A model generated the notes under the pieces. That model did no database searches, was not told the DNA's origin, and saw nothing but the letters and a program-made list of their open reading frames with translations. A stretch of 64,000 bases of DNA, from assembly GCA_038134285.1 (NCBI GenBank), contig JAYPUW010000010.1:1-64000 (forward strand). The letters are read 5' to 3'. Positions 1-7,252 of this stretch are shown here, one piece after another; position 1 is the stretch's first letter, and the number at the start of each line of letters is the position of its first letter. A program made the position numbers and the translations under genes. Source of the stretch: UBA3478 sp038134285. GTDB lineage: Bacteria; Bacteroidota; Bacteroidia; Flavobacteriales; Flavobacteriaceae.

Positions 1-55
1 GGTAAAAACCAACAGATTTACAGTCTGTCCTCGTTGGCCGCTTGAGTATCTCCCC
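1..55 (-). tRNA. tRNA-Tyr (GTA), cut at its 3' end by the window edge
   Basis: Read on the minus strand, the sequence starts GGGGAGATA (acceptor stem plus positions 8-9), continues through a D-arm and an anticodon stem-loop with loop CTGTAAA (anticodon GTA, Tyr), and enters a long class II variable arm. The T-arm and 3' acceptor lie beyond base 1. It follows tRNA-Thr by 38 nt in the same direction, as in the Bacteroidota tRNA-Thr/tRNA-Tyr cluster that usually leads to tuf. Confidence 0.93.
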
Positions 56-93
56 GGCATTTCATCTTCTGGGATAAACTCCCCACTTTTTTA

Positions 94-170
94 TGGAGCC
101 GGTAGAGGGACTCGAACCCACGACCTGCTGATTACAAATCAGCTGCTCTAGCCAGCTGAGCTACACCGGC
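94..170 (-). tRNA. tRNA-Thr (TGT)
   Basis: The complete cloverleaf reads on the minus strand. The acceptor strands GCCGGTG and TACCGGC pair with one G-T wobble, the anticodon stem GCTGA/TCAGC encloses loop TTTGTAA (anticodon TGT), the T-loop is TTCGAGT, and CCA is encoded. It is 77 nt long. It lies downstream of the hpf terminator and upstream of tRNA-Tyr on the same strand, so the two are probably co-transcribed. Confidence 0.97.
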
Positions 171-188
171 GTAACGCCTTTTTGGCAA

Positions 189-217
189 TAAAAAAAGTCC
201 GCTATTTCTAACGGACT
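189..217 (-). terminator. intrinsic terminator downstream of hpf
   Basis: On the minus strand, AGTCCG and CGGACT form a 6-bp stem around a 10-nt loop, followed at once by a run of seven T. It lies between the hpf stop and tRNA-Thr, so it separates hpf transcription from the tRNA operon. Confidence 0.8.
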
Positions 218-274
218 GCAAATGTAGCTAATTATTTTTTTTATCAAAACAATTAGAAATAAATTTATATACGC

Positions 275-571
275 TTAAAACCCTCTCACTGCCTTTCTAT
301 TCTTTACCATTCGAGTTAAAGCGATCACACCTTTATCGGTAGCCTCTTCGAAACTATTAGACAACTTTTTAACCAGTAATTTTCCCTTAGGAATTACCAG
401 CTTTATTTCAGCAACTTTATTGCTCTTTTCTTTAGTGTTTTCCACCTTTAAAAAAACCTCGGCTTCTAGAATTCTTCCGTAAAAGCGCTCAAGCTTTTGC
501 AAACGCTTCTCGATAAAGTTTTTGAGTTTAACATCAGCTTTGAAGTTAACAGCATGCATTTGTACTACCAT
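275..571 (-). CDS. hpf: ribosome hibernation promoting factor, short HPF/RaiA type
   Basis: This 98-residue protein has the size and pattern of the short HPF/YfiA family: an N-terminal strand (residues 5-12), a Lys/Arg-rich first helix ending in LQKLERF, a central sheet, and a basic second helix. HPF binds the 30S decoding region in stationary phase and helps inactivate ribosomes. It lacks the C-terminal dimerisation domain of long HPF. In Bacteroidota the gene typically sits between xerC and the tRNA-Thr/Tyr cluster, as here. A terminator follows the stop. No Shine-Dalgarno site is visible, which is normal for this phylum. A start at Met5 cannot be excluded. Confidence 0.93.
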   Translation of the reverse strand: MVVQMHAVNFKADVKLKNFIEKRLQKLERFYGRILEAEVFLKVENTKEKSNKVAEIKLVIPKGKLLVKKLSNSFEEATDKGVIALTRMVKNRKAVRGF

Positions 572-607
572 AGTATTGCATTTATGAAGGGACTAGGCCC
601 GTTACAC

Positions 608-1510
608 TTAAGAAGAATGACTTCCTCTCGGATGCGCTGCCTTGTAAACCGATTTGAGCTCCTCAATACTGCTATGTGTGTATACCTGTGTTGATGCCAA
701 ACTAGAATGGCCAAGCAATTCTTTAACGGTATTTAGGTCAGCTCCTCGATTGAGCAAGTGCGTCGCAAACGTGTGTCTGAGCATATGAGGACTCTTCTTC
801 TGTTTCACCGACACCTTTTTAAGGTACGAATTTATGAGACGGTAAACAAACTCTGGGTATAATAACATTCCCTTATCTGTTACAAAAAAGGTGGTGGGTA
901 CGACCTTAAAATGCGTATTGCGCAGCTCGATATAATCTTCAATCAAACTCTTCAATGAATCTAATAGTGGAACAAGTCGCTCCTTATTTCCCTTACCTAA
1001 AATCCTTAGGGTCCTACTTTCTAAATCTACATCTGAGTCTTTGAGTTGAATGAGCTCCGCCCTACGCATACCTGTACTGTATAAAAGAAGTACGATTAAT
1101 CGATTACGAACAGAAGAAAAATTGACTTCTTGATCTAACAGTTTTTGCTCTAAAAAAAACATCTCTTCCTCAGAAAACGGAACACTTAAACGTTGAGGTG
1201 TCTTTAGGGCCTTATGCTTTTCCATAGGGTTTCGCGTCAAGCGACCCAAACGCTGTTCGAAAAGAAAATAGCGATTGAGCACGCTCATTTTCCGATTGAT
1301 ACTTCTCGCACTTAGTCCATGAACACCTAGATAAGCTATATAGTTACGTATGAGCGGATAGCTTAATTCGTTAAGCTGAAAAGTGGGGTCGACCGTAAAG
1401 TGAAAGTAAGACAACAGGGCATGAAGATCCGATGCATAAGCCCTTACGGTGTGCATCGAATACTTCTTCTCATCGGTTAGGTACCGCAGATACGGGTCGT
1501 ACTGCTTCAT
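608..1510 (-). CDS. xerC: tyrosine recombinase XerC-like
   Basis: This 300-residue tyrosine site-specific recombinase has an N-terminal SAM-like core-binding domain (about residues 1-95) and a C-terminal catalytic domain. The catalytic set is complete: Arg149 in TGMRRAEL, Lys173 in GKGNKER, HxxR at 242-245 (HMLR), His268 in LGHSS and nucleophile Tyr277 in VYTH. XerC/XerD enzymes resolve chromosome dimers at dif during division. The rpsU-xerC-hpf context is the conserved chromosomal location of this Bacteroidota Xer gene, so it is a housekeeping recombinase and not a marker of a mobile element. It is separated from rpsU by a strong terminator, so it probably has its own promoter. XerC versus XerD cannot be decided from sequence alone. 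Confidence 0.93.
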   Translation of the reverse strand: MKQYDPYLRYLTDEKKYSMHTVRAYASDLHALLSYFHFTVDPTFQLNELSYPLIRNYIAYLGVHGLSARSINRKMSVLNRYFLFEQRLGRLTRNPMEKHKALKTPQRLSVPFSEEEMFFLEQKLLDQEVNFSSVRNRLIVLLLYSTGMRRAELIQLKDSDVDLESRTLRILGKGNKERLVPLLDSLKSLIEDYIELRNTHFKVVPTTFFVTDKGMLLYPEFVYRLINSYLKKVSVKQKKSPHMLRHTFATHLLNRGADLNTVKELLGHSSLASTQVYTHSSIEELKSVYKAAHPRGSHSS

Positions 1511-1534
1511 GCATTCTAATGTACGACTTTAACT

Positions 1535-1569
1535 AAAAAAGCCCGTTACTCCTTCGAGTAACGGGCTTA
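1535..1569 (-). terminator. intrinsic terminator downstream of rpsU
   Basis: A perfect 12-bp stem (AGCCCGTTACTC with GAGTAACGGGCT) encloses a CGAA-type tetraloop and is followed on the minus strand by six T. It should stop rpsU transcription before xerC. The A/T flanks are nearly symmetrical, but no plus-strand gene runs into it. Confidence 0.9.
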
Positions 1570-1591
1570 ATCTTATATGCACCTCTTGAAA

Positions 1592-1786
1592 TTATTGAGA
1601 TTCTTGATCTCTGAGTCCTTGAATGTACTGTGCTTTTTGAATTTCTTGACGTCTCGCAACCGAAGGCTTCGTATACTGTTGACGTGTTCTAAGTTGACGC
1701 ATAGCGCCTGTCTTATCAAACTTACGCTTGAAACGCTTTAACGCTCTGTCAATGTTTTCGCCTTCTTTAACTGGAATAATTAACAT
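1592..1786 (-). CDS. rpsU: 30S ribosomal protein bS21
   Basis: This 64-residue, very basic protein matches bS21 (IPVKEGENIDRALKRFKRKF at the N-terminus, then an RRQEIQKAQY helix). bS21 sits near the anti-Shine-Dalgarno end of 16S rRNA on the 30S platform. In Bacteroidota it takes part with bS6 and bS18 in occluding the anti-SD, which explains why most genes of the phylum lack SD sites. This gene is the exception in the window: it has a full SD 7 nt upstream of ATG. It has its own promoter and terminator, so it is a monocistronic unit. Confidence 0.97.
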   Translation of the reverse strand: MLIIPVKEGENIDRALKRFKRKFDKTGAMRQLRTRQQYTKPSVARRQEIQKAQYIQGLRDQESQ

Positions 1787-1793
1787 AGTAGTG

Positions 1794-1801
1794 CACCTCC
1801 T
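1794..1801 (-). promoter_or_regulatory. full Shine-Dalgarno site of rpsU (AGGAGGTG)
   Basis: On the minus strand AGGAGGTG lies 7 nt before the rpsU ATG. It is fully complementary to the conserved CACCTCCT 3' end of 16S rRNA. None of the other gene starts I inspected in the window has a comparable site. In Bacteroidota, SD retention on rpsU is known and is interpreted as autoregulation: ribosomes short of bS21 expose their anti-SD and translate rpsU. Confidence 0.9.
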
Positions 1802-1815
1802 CTCTTTAGTGGGTG

Positions 1816-1845
1816 CAAATATAAAATTAAAACATAAGGCTACAA
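1816..1845 (-). promoter_or_regulatory. rpsU promoter of Bacteroidota type
   Basis: On the minus strand, TATATTTG (1816-1823) matches the -7 consensus TAnnTTTG. It is preceded after 19 nt by TTG (1843-1845), matching the -33 element. The predicted transcript starts near 1812 and gives a short leader that carries the SD. The -33 element overlaps the end of the acyl-CoA dehydrogenase gene. Confidence 0.7.
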
Positions 1846-3009
1846 GCCCTTCAGAATATTTTTAGAGATGACTACGCGTTGTATCTCACTTGTCCCCTCT
1901 CCTATGGTACACAACTTAGCGTCTCGATACAGTTTTTCTACGGGATAATCTTTACTGTATCCGTAGCCTCCGTGAATTTGAACGGCTTCATTCGCTGCAC
2001 GAACGCACAACTCAGAAGCAAATAATTTACACATGGCGCTATTTAGCGTCATTTGACGGTTTTCATTTTTGAGGAATGCCGCCTTGTGAAGGAGTAATTC
2101 TGCTGCTTCTATTTCAGTCGCCATATCCGCCAGCTTAAAAGAAATACCCTGAAAAGCGCTAATAGGCTTACCGAACTGAATGCGTTCTTGACTGTATTTC
2201 AATGAAGCTTCATAAGCCGCTTTAGCTATACCGATAGAAAGTGCCCCAATTGAAATGCGCCCTCCATCCAGAATCTTCATAGATTGAATAAACCCTTCTC
2301 CTTCTGGACCGATTCGCTGGGCATCAGAAATCACACAATTATCAAATATCATCTCGGCCGTTTCGCTCGCTCGCATTCCGAGTTTATCTTCTTTCTTACC
2401 TGCATTGAACCCTGGGGTGTCACGCTCTATAATAAAAGCTGTCATTCCCCTTGAATCACCTTTTTCTCCTGTTCTAGCGATCACCACAGCTATTTCTCCA
2501 CTCTTTCCGTGGGTAATGAAATTTTTGGTGCCGTTCAGCGTCCAGTTCTTTCCGTCAAAAACAGCGGTGGTATTCATCCCTCCAGCATCAGAGCCTGTAT
2601 TGTGTTCGGTAAGACCCCACGCTCCAAGATACTCACCTGAGGCAAGAGCGGGTAAATAGCGTTCTTTCTGTTCTTCTGAACCAAATTCTAAGATGTGATT
2701 AGTACACAATGAATTGTGAGCGGCAACCGAAAGACCAATTGATGGATCTACTTTAGAAAGTTCGTCGATAATAGCTATGTATTCGTGATATCCTAGACCT
2801 GAGCCTCCATAGGCCTCAGGCACCAAAATACCCATGAAACCTAAATCACCAGCTTTTCTCAATACATCGATAGGTAGGTGTTGGTTTTCATCCCATTCGC
2901 GTACATAAGGAGCGATATATTGCTGAGCAAAAGACGCTGCCGAAGCAGCTGCCATCTGACAGGTTTCACTTAAGTCGAAATTCATGCTTTGAATGGTTTC
3001 GGTAAACAT
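1840..3009 (-). CDS. acyl-CoA dehydrogenase
   Basis: This 389-residue flavoprotein of the acyl-CoA dehydrogenase family performs the FAD-dependent alpha,beta-dehydrogenation of acyl-CoA. It has the family layout: an N-terminal helical domain, a central beta domain with the FAD-contact motif WGLTEHNTGSDA, and a C-terminal helical domain with RIQFGKPI and IHGGYGYSKDYPVEKLYRDAK. The catalytic glutamate is placed as in the short-chain enzymes (GEGTSEIQR near the C-terminus). Length is normal. The substrate could be a short straight-chain acyl-CoA, but this cannot be fixed from sequence. It is followed by rpsU, which has its own promoter. A possible -7 box (TATATTTG, 3029-3036) lies 20 nt upstream of the start. 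Confidence 0.92.
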   Translation of the reverse strand: MFTETIQSMNFDLSETCQMAAASAASFAQQYIAPYVREWDENQHLPIDVLRKAGDLGFMGILVPEAYGGSGLGYHEYIAIIDELSKVDPSIGLSVAAHNSLCTNHILEFGSEEQKERYLPALASGEYLGAWGLTEHNTGSDAGGMNTTAVFDGKNWTLNGTKNFITHGKSGEIAVVIARTGEKGDSRGMTAFIIERDTPGFNAGKKEDKLGMRASETAEMIFDNCVISDAQRIGPEGEGFIQSMKILDGGRISIGALSIGIAKAAYEASLKYSQERIQFGKPISAFQGISFKLADMATEIEAAELLLHKAAFLKNENRQMTLNSAMCKLFASELCVRAANEAVQIHGGYGYSKDYPVEKLYRDAKLCTIGEGTSEIQRVVISKNILKGL

Positions 3010-3028
3010 AGTCTAGTAGATACAATTT

Positions 3029-3036
3029 CAAATATA
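3029..3036 (-). promoter_or_regulatory. -7 box upstream of the acyl-CoA dehydrogenase
   Basis: TATATTTG on the minus strand fits TAnnTTTG and lies 20 nt before the ATG. I see no good -33 TTG at 19-21 nt, so this is a partial match in an AT-rich region. It also falls inside the presumed original 3' end of the upstream helix-hairpin-helix gene. Confidence 0.4.
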
Positions 3037-3092
3037 AGAGAATAAAAGATTTTTTGTTTAAAGATTTTACAAATAAGTTAGTCAAATCATTC

Positions 3093-3680
3093 TTATGTCT
3101 GAAGCCTCCCTTCAGTGAGCGCTCCTCTAAAACTACATCCCATTCCTTTAGAATTGAGAAAAGACAAACGCATCAACTCCTCTTTTGTTGATGTGTTAAT
3201 TGAGAAACGTTTCACATTCGAGAGGTCTAAAGTAAATTGTTTATAGAATTTAAGATAAACAGAATCTGGCAAGAGGTATACATCTTTTAATTGGTCCATA
3301 TGAACATAAAACCCGTGATAAGACCTCAATTTAACGATACGGTTTGCCAACAAACTTCCAATGCCGCTGATGCATTTTAGAACATTCGTGTCCACACGAT
3401 TGATATCGCCCAGTTGAGTTTTTGAAGTTAAGGTAATTGGTGAGGATTCATTCATTGATGCCTCTGCTGCGGCAAAAGATCGATTTTGAAAGGAATGCCG
3501 GCCTTTTAAAAAAGGTTCATTAGCACCCGTTTGGATCCATTGTACCGGTCGCTGGTATTTCGCTTGAATTAAACGATACACGCTTGGCTCCATAATTTTA
3601 AACATGCACAAAGCAAACAGTGTAATCGAGCCCCCCATTCGTTCTCTACTTAAAACGAAAAACAGAGGTTTGTTTGACAT
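3093..3680 (-). CDS. helix-hairpin-helix (ComEA-like) protein, probably frameshifted near its 3' end
   Basis: The 195-residue product has a weakly hydrophobic N-terminal segment (residues 16-30) and a clear helix-hairpin-helix DNA-binding-type repeat at about 93-150 (INRVDTNVLK, CISGIGSLLANRIV, YHGFYVHMDQLKDV). A second repeat begins at INTSTKEELMRLSFLN but then turns into an unrelated tail. In the +1 frame the missing half of that repeat is present (VVLEERSLKGGF, HKNDLTNLF) and stays open to a stop at 2966, inside the next gene. This points to a 1-nt insertion or 2-nt deletion near 3140-3160, or to a sequencing error. The start lies 1 nt after the AGCS stop, so it is the last gene of that operon. 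Molecular role unknown. Confidence 0.7.
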   Translation of the reverse strand: MSNKPLFFVLSRERMGGSITLFALCMFKIMEPSVYRLIQAKYQRPVQWIQTGANEPFLKGRHSFQNRSFAAAEASMNESSPITLTSKTQLGDINRVDTNVLKCISGIGSLLANRIVKLRSYHGFYVHMDQLKDVYLLPDSVYLKFYKQFTLDLSNVKRFSINTSTKEELMRLSFLNSKGMGCSFRGALTEGRLQT

Positions 3681-3681
3681 G

Positions 3682-5274
3682 TTATTGCGTTACCTTAATC
3701 GCTTTTAAGTAGCGTTTTAATTGCTTTTGAACTTCTGGGAACAAGAAGTAAAGTCCTACCATATTAGGGAACACCATGGCAAAGATCATCGCATCTGAGA
3801 AGGCCCAAATCGAGTCCATGCTCGCCGCTGCCCCGACCACTATGAAAACAAGGAATAAAATTTTATAGGTGAGATCCATAACTATTCCTCTTCCAAACAA
3901 GAACTTCCATGCTTGAAGTCCATAGTAAGACCAAGAGATCATCGTAGACACGGCAAATAGCACTACAGCAATCGTTAAAAAGATGTCTGAAAAAGGAATG
4001 TAGTTTGCAAAAGCCTGAGAGGTTATACCAGCTCCTTCGTAAGGCAAACCATCTATATAAACCACACCACTACCATCACCTCCATAGTCAAATAGACCTC
4101 CCATGTTGAAAATAACAATCACTAGAGCTGTCATTGTGCAGATTACAACCGTATCAATAAAAGGCTCTAATAAAGCCACTAATCCTTCTGAAGCTGAGTA
4201 TTTGGTTTTTACAGCCGAGTGAGCAATTGAAGCAGATCCTGCTCCTGCTTCATTAGAAAAGGCAGCTCTTCTGAACCCAATAAGCAATACCCCAATCACT
4301 CCACCAACACCTGCCGCTTTTGGCTCAAAAGCCTGAGCGAAAATTTGACCAAAAGCATCATCGACAAAAGAGAAGTTAGAGCCAATGATATACACACATG
4401 CGAGTACATAAAGCACCGCCATTAGTGGAACCACTTTTTCGGTAACTGAGGCGATTCGCTTGATTCCACCTATGATAATGATTCCTACCAAAACAGCAAT
4501 AGTAACTCCAATTAAGGTACCTGCCATTGTGCTCTCGAGACCTAATAGATCCTTGATGACAATCGTTGCTTGATTTGACTGTGCAGCGTTTCCTCCTCCA
4601 AACGAACCACCTATACAAAAGATGGCAAATAGGACCGCTACCACCTTACCCAAATTGGCAAATCCTTTAGAAGCTAATCCCTTGCGCAAAAAGTACATGG
4701 GTCCACCATATACTACTCCATTATCGTCAACGTCTCTATATTGAACTCCAAGAGTACATTCGACAAATTTAGTTGACATACCGAGCAATCCGCAGACAAC
4801 CATCCAAAAGGTCGCTCCAGGACCTCCGAGTGCTATTGCCAAGGCAACTCCCGCAATATTTCCGTTCCCTACCGTTCCTGAAACCGCGGTTGCAAGTGCC
4901 TGAAAATGACTGACCTCACCTTCTTTCGACTCGTCTTTAATGGTCCCAATAACGTCGCCATCAACAATATTCAATTCGGCCATTTCTGCCTTGTGCGCCT
5001 CAAGCTCATCGTATTTACCGCGAACCACATTAATAGCTGTTCCGAAATAACGAATGTTCGGGAATTTAAAATATAGAGTGAAGAAAAGTGCACTACCTAC
5101 GAGAAGAATAAGTACAAATGGCGTCCCATAAATCTCAAAAAATATAGCATTAGTTACGGCGTCAGAAATAGGTTTGAAGGCCTCATCTATTCGCTGATCA
5201 AGCCCCTTTTCCTGAGCGTTGAGAGAGGTTAGATTTGTACTGATTAAGGCGAGTAGAGATAAAGTGTACTTCAT
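3682..5274 (-). CDS. alanine/glycine:cation symporter, AGCS family
   Basis: This 530-residue inner-membrane protein is an AGCS-family sodium:amino acid symporter. It has an N-terminal signal-like segment and about 11 transmembrane helices. Family motifs are visible: SGTVGNGNIAGVALAIALGG after the first helices, GLLGMSTKFVECTLGVQYRD, GGPMYFLRKGL, and RRAAFSNEAGAGSASIAHSA before the last helices. It takes up alanine, glycine or similar amino acids with Na+, which fits a cell with the sodium-pumping NQR encoded at 50-56 kb. A hydrophilic loop of about 40 residues (KYDELEAHKAEMAELNIVDG onward) between the first helix and the core is longer than in E. coli-type members but usual for this phylum. 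The helix-hairpin-helix gene follows after 1 nt. Confidence 0.92.
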   Translation of the reverse strand: MKYTLSLLALISTNLTSLNAQEKGLDQRIDEAFKPISDAVTNAIFFEIYGTPFVLILLVGSALFFTLYFKFPNIRYFGTAINVVRGKYDELEAHKAEMAELNIVDGDVIGTIKDESKEGEVSHFQALATAVSGTVGNGNIAGVALAIALGGPGATFWMVVCGLLGMSTKFVECTLGVQYRDVDDNGVVYGGPMYFLRKGLASKGFANLGKVVAVLFAIFCIGGSFGGGNAAQSNQATIVIKDLLGLESTMAGTLIGVTIAVLVGIIIIGGIKRIASVTEKVVPLMAVLYVLACVYIIGSNFSFVDDAFGQIFAQAFEPKAAGVGGVIGVLLIGFRRAAFSNEAGAGSASIAHSAVKTKYSASEGLVALLEPFIDTVVICTMTALVIVIFNMGGLFDYGGDGSGVVYIDGLPYEGAGITSQAFANYIPFSDIFLTIAVVLFAVSTMISWSYYGLQAWKFLFGRGIVMDLTYKILFLVFIVVGAAASMDSIWAFSDAMIFAMVFPNMVGLYFLFPEVQKQLKRYLKAIKVTQ

Positions 5275-5317
5275 GAATGCGGGAATAGGTGAATATCAAT
5301 GTAAGAAGCGCTGAAGA

Positions 5318-5341
5318 TGCTAAAAATTTTACATTTTAGCA
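5318..5341. repeat. AT-rich inverted repeat between pspC-like gene and AGCS symporter
   Basis: TGCTAAAA and TTTTAGCA form an 8-bp stem around an 8-nt loop, 44 nt upstream of the AGCS start codon. No T-run follows on either strand, so it is a poor terminator. It could be an operator or a hairpin in the AGCS leader. The rest of the 127-nt gap holds nothing I recognise. Confidence 0.35.
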
Positions 5342-5401
5342 ACGAATGCGTCACTTAACAAAGAAAACTTTCCCTAATGCAATTGAGTAACAGCTTTTTA
5401 G

Positions 5402-5632
5402 CTAGAGGTCAAAAACGGAAGATCTTTTGGTGTAGATTAAATCCTTAATCCGCATCCAAAATGCGAGAAAAACATAGAGCGCAAAACCAAATCCCAATGT
5501 GATGAAGGTTAAATACACAAAACTCAACCGAACGACCCTAGGACGGATTCCCCATGAGTCTCCGATACGTTGGCAGACGCGAAACCCCCAAAACTGAAGA
5601 AAATGAAGTAAACGCTGAAACGAAGTGCGCAT
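5402..5632 (-). CDS. PspC domain small membrane protein
   Basis: This 76-residue protein carries a PspC-type domain. Its one long hydrophobic segment (about residues 36-60, VRLSFVYLTFITLGFGFALY) is preceded by the signature GIRPRVVRL and followed by a conserved C-terminal tail ending in RSSVFDL. PspC proteins are inner-membrane components of stress or secretin-stress responses in other bacteria. The short free-standing form is common in flavobacteria and its role there is not established. It lies 8 nt downstream of the rhodanese gene, in a probable operon with tlpA-like and rhodanese genes. Confidence 0.85.
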   Translation of the reverse strand: MRTSFQRLLHFLQFWGFRVCQRIGDSWGIRPRVVRLSFVYLTFITLGFGFALYVFLAFWMRIKDLIYTKRSSVFDL

Positions 5633-5640
5633 ATATCAAA

Positions 5641-5946
5641 TTATACCAATGGACCGTCCCAGCTCATCACACCACCCGTAAGATTATAGGCATTCTCGAT
5701 GCCTTTAGAGCGGAGGATAGCACACGCTTGACCAGATCTATTACCTGAACGGCAATACACAAAATATGACGCATCAGGATCAAATGAATCAATTGCCTGC
5801 ATAAATGTCTGAGGATTGAAGATATCATGGTTAATCGCGCCTTTGATCTTTCCGTCAGCTACCTCTTGAGCAGTACGCACATCAAGTATAACTGCATTTG
5901 AAGTAGCAACTAATTTTTCTTTCCATTGTTCTTGAGTCAAATCCAT
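5641..5946 (-). CDS. rhodanese-like domain protein
   Basis: This 101-residue single-domain rhodanese has LDVRTAQEV at residues 21-29 and the active-site loop YCRSGNRS with catalytic Cys65. It would carry persulfide sulfur or act in thiol chemistry. I placed the start at MDLTQEQW because that begins the domain and because the longer upstream extension is AT-rich and non-conserved in character. It sits between the TlpA-like thioredoxin lipoprotein gene (38 nt upstream) and the PspC gene (8 nt downstream), a plausible redox/envelope-stress operon. Confidence 0.87.
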   Translation of the reverse strand: MDLTQEQWKEKLVATSNAVILDVRTAQEVADGKIKGAINHDIFNPQTFMQAIDSFDPDASYFVYCRSGNRSGQACAILRSKGIENAYNLTGGVMSWDGPLV

Positions 5947-5983
5947 TTTTGAATAATTTTTGTTAAATATAATGCGGTGAGTT

Positions 5984-6508
5984 CTATAAAGATTGTAACT
6001 GAAGTAACGCTTCTTCAAGTTCTTTTCGCTCCAAAGGTTTCATGAAGAATTTACGATGTGACTTATACGTAATTAAGGTAGCCGGAATGGCAGGTATCAC
6101 CCAACCTTCATCAATCTGATACCGCCATTCAAAATCCAATCCCTGATCAATCAACCAAATAGGCTGAGTCATTTCGAGTTCGTCGGCCGCTTCAGGCACG
6201 GCAGTATCCCATACCTTTTTTCGATCAAGGCTCACAAATACAAGCTCTACCTCAGAGGTATGCGCTTCTGCAAAGGCCTCGAACTCAGGGATCTCTTTAA
6301 GACAAGGGGTACACCAACTGGCCCAAAAATTATACACCTTTACTTTAGCGTCAGGTTCTTGCGAAACCTTTTCAATTAGGGCATCCGTATCCATGGTGAC
6401 AAATCGATCTGCAGTCTTCTCGCTTAAACCGCAATTAGAGAAAACAAAAACAACAAAAAGAAATCCAGCCTTTCTTAAGCTAGAATAAGAGTTTAAAGCC
6501 CCCTTCAT
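5984..6508 (-). CDS. TlpA/ResA-like thioredoxin lipoprotein
   Basis: The 174-residue product begins with a basic, hydrophobic signal peptide ending in a lipobox-like VFSNC with Cys26, then a thioredoxin fold with active site WCTPC (Cys66, Cys69) and the cis-Pro region around IPAIPATLI. It should be a periplasmic, membrane-anchored thiol-disulfide oxidoreductase of the TlpA/ResA group, perhaps acting on cytochrome c apoproteins or envelope thiols. The start at MKGALNSYSS is chosen because it begins the signal peptide. A longer reading frame of 34 more residues runs into the divergent nitroreductase gene. The rhodanese gene follows on the same strand. Confidence 0.88.
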   Translation of the reverse strand: MKGALNSYSSLRKAGFLFVVFVFSNCGLSEKTADRFVTMDTDALIEKVSQEPDAKVKVYNFWASWCTPCLKEIPEFEAFAEAHTSEVELVFVSLDRKKVWDTAVPEAADELEMTQPIWLIDQGLDFEWRYQIDEGWVIPAIPATLITYKSHRKFFMKPLERKELEEALLQLQSL

Positions 6509-6538
6509 GAGATTGAAAATTAACGCGTTTTTAATGAA

Positions 6539-6546
6539 TACCTTTG
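6539..6546 (+). promoter_or_regulatory. -7 box of the nitroreductase gene
   Basis: TACCTTTG matches TAnnTTTG exactly and lies 15 nt before the ATG at 6562. TTG at 6513-6515 is 23 nt upstream, slightly longer than the usual spacing. Confidence 0.5.
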
Positions 6547-6561
6547 ATTCAAAATTACGCA

Positions 6562-7197
6562 ATGAAAAAAGAAGAATTTCTATCCTCGCGTCACTGGCGC
6601 TATGCGACAAAAAAATTTGACCCCGACAAAAGGGTAAGCCCAGAGGATTTAGACTTGATTTTAGAAGCCATAAGGCTCACACCTACTTCTTATGGCTTAC
6701 AACCCTTTAAAGTTCTAGCCATTGAAAACACCAAATTGAGAGAAGCGCTCAGAGAAGCTGGATTCGGTCAGTCTCAATTCACAGATGCCTCTCACCTCTT
6801 AGCCTTCGCTCATCTAGAGACCTTTTCAGAAGAGCTCATAGATCGCTTCGCCCAACTCGTGCGTGAAATCCGTAATCTAGAACCCGAGAAAATCGAGGGA
6901 TACGCCACTTTTCTAAATACGTTATTCGGAAGCTGGACAAATAACGAAAAATCTCATTGGGCCGAAAAGCAGATGTATTTGGCTCTTGGAAACGCACTAC
7001 AGGCTGCCGCTGAATTAAAGGTTGATAGCTGTGCCTTAGAAGGGTTTGATATCGAAAAAGCAAATGCACTACTTCAATTACCTGTGGGATTAAAGGTTAC
7101 TGCGTTTTTAGCCTTAGGGTACCGCTCAACTGAGGATAAAACACAGCATCTTCCTAAGGTAAGGGTGGCGCATGAAGACCTTTTTGTTCGCCTTTAG
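6562..7197 (+). CDS. nitroreductase family NAD(P)H oxidoreductase
   Basis: This 211-residue FMN-dependent oxidoreductase belongs to the nitroreductase family. The N-terminal SSRHWRYATKKFDP contains the Arg/Lys residues that bind FMN phosphate, LTPTSYGLQPFKVL is the FMN-contact segment, and DSCALEGFDIEKAN plus VGLKVTAFLALGY is the C-terminal signature. Members reduce nitroaromatics, quinones or flavins. I chose ATG at 6562 and not the in-frame TTG at 6544 because the family starts there and a -7 box lies at 6539-6546. It is transcribed divergently from the TlpA-like gene. The trp leader follows 42-56 nt downstream, but that operon has its own promoter. Confidence 0.9.
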   Translation: MKKEEFLSSRHWRYATKKFDPDKRVSPEDLDLILEAIRLTPTSYGLQPFKVLAIENTKLREALREAGFGQSQFTDASHLLAFAHLETFSEELIDRFAQLVREIRNLEPEKIEGYATFLNTLFGSWTNNEKSHWAEKQMYLALGNALQAAAELKVDSCALEGFDIEKANALLQLPVGLKVTAFLALGYRSTEDKTQHLPKVRVAHEDLFVRL

Positions 7198-7238
7198 AGT
7201 TTTGTCAAAATCTTTTTTAAATCTTTAAGTGCATATTG

Positions 7239-7246
7239 TATCTTTG
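7239..7246 (+). promoter_or_regulatory. -7 box of the trp operon
   Basis: TATCTTTG matches TAnnTTTG. It ends 6 nt before the leader-peptide ATG, so transcription should start around 7250 and the leader peptide would be almost leaderless. The -33 region is T-rich but has no clear TTG. Confidence 0.6.
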
Positions 7247-7252
7247 ACCACG

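Noticed and set aside
608..1510. Tyrosine recombinase as sign of an integrative element, especially next to tRNA genes
   Set aside because: It is the conserved rpsU-xerC-hpf housekeeping locus. No direct repeats, excisionase or cargo genes are seen, and the tRNA genes are intact or only cut by the window edge.
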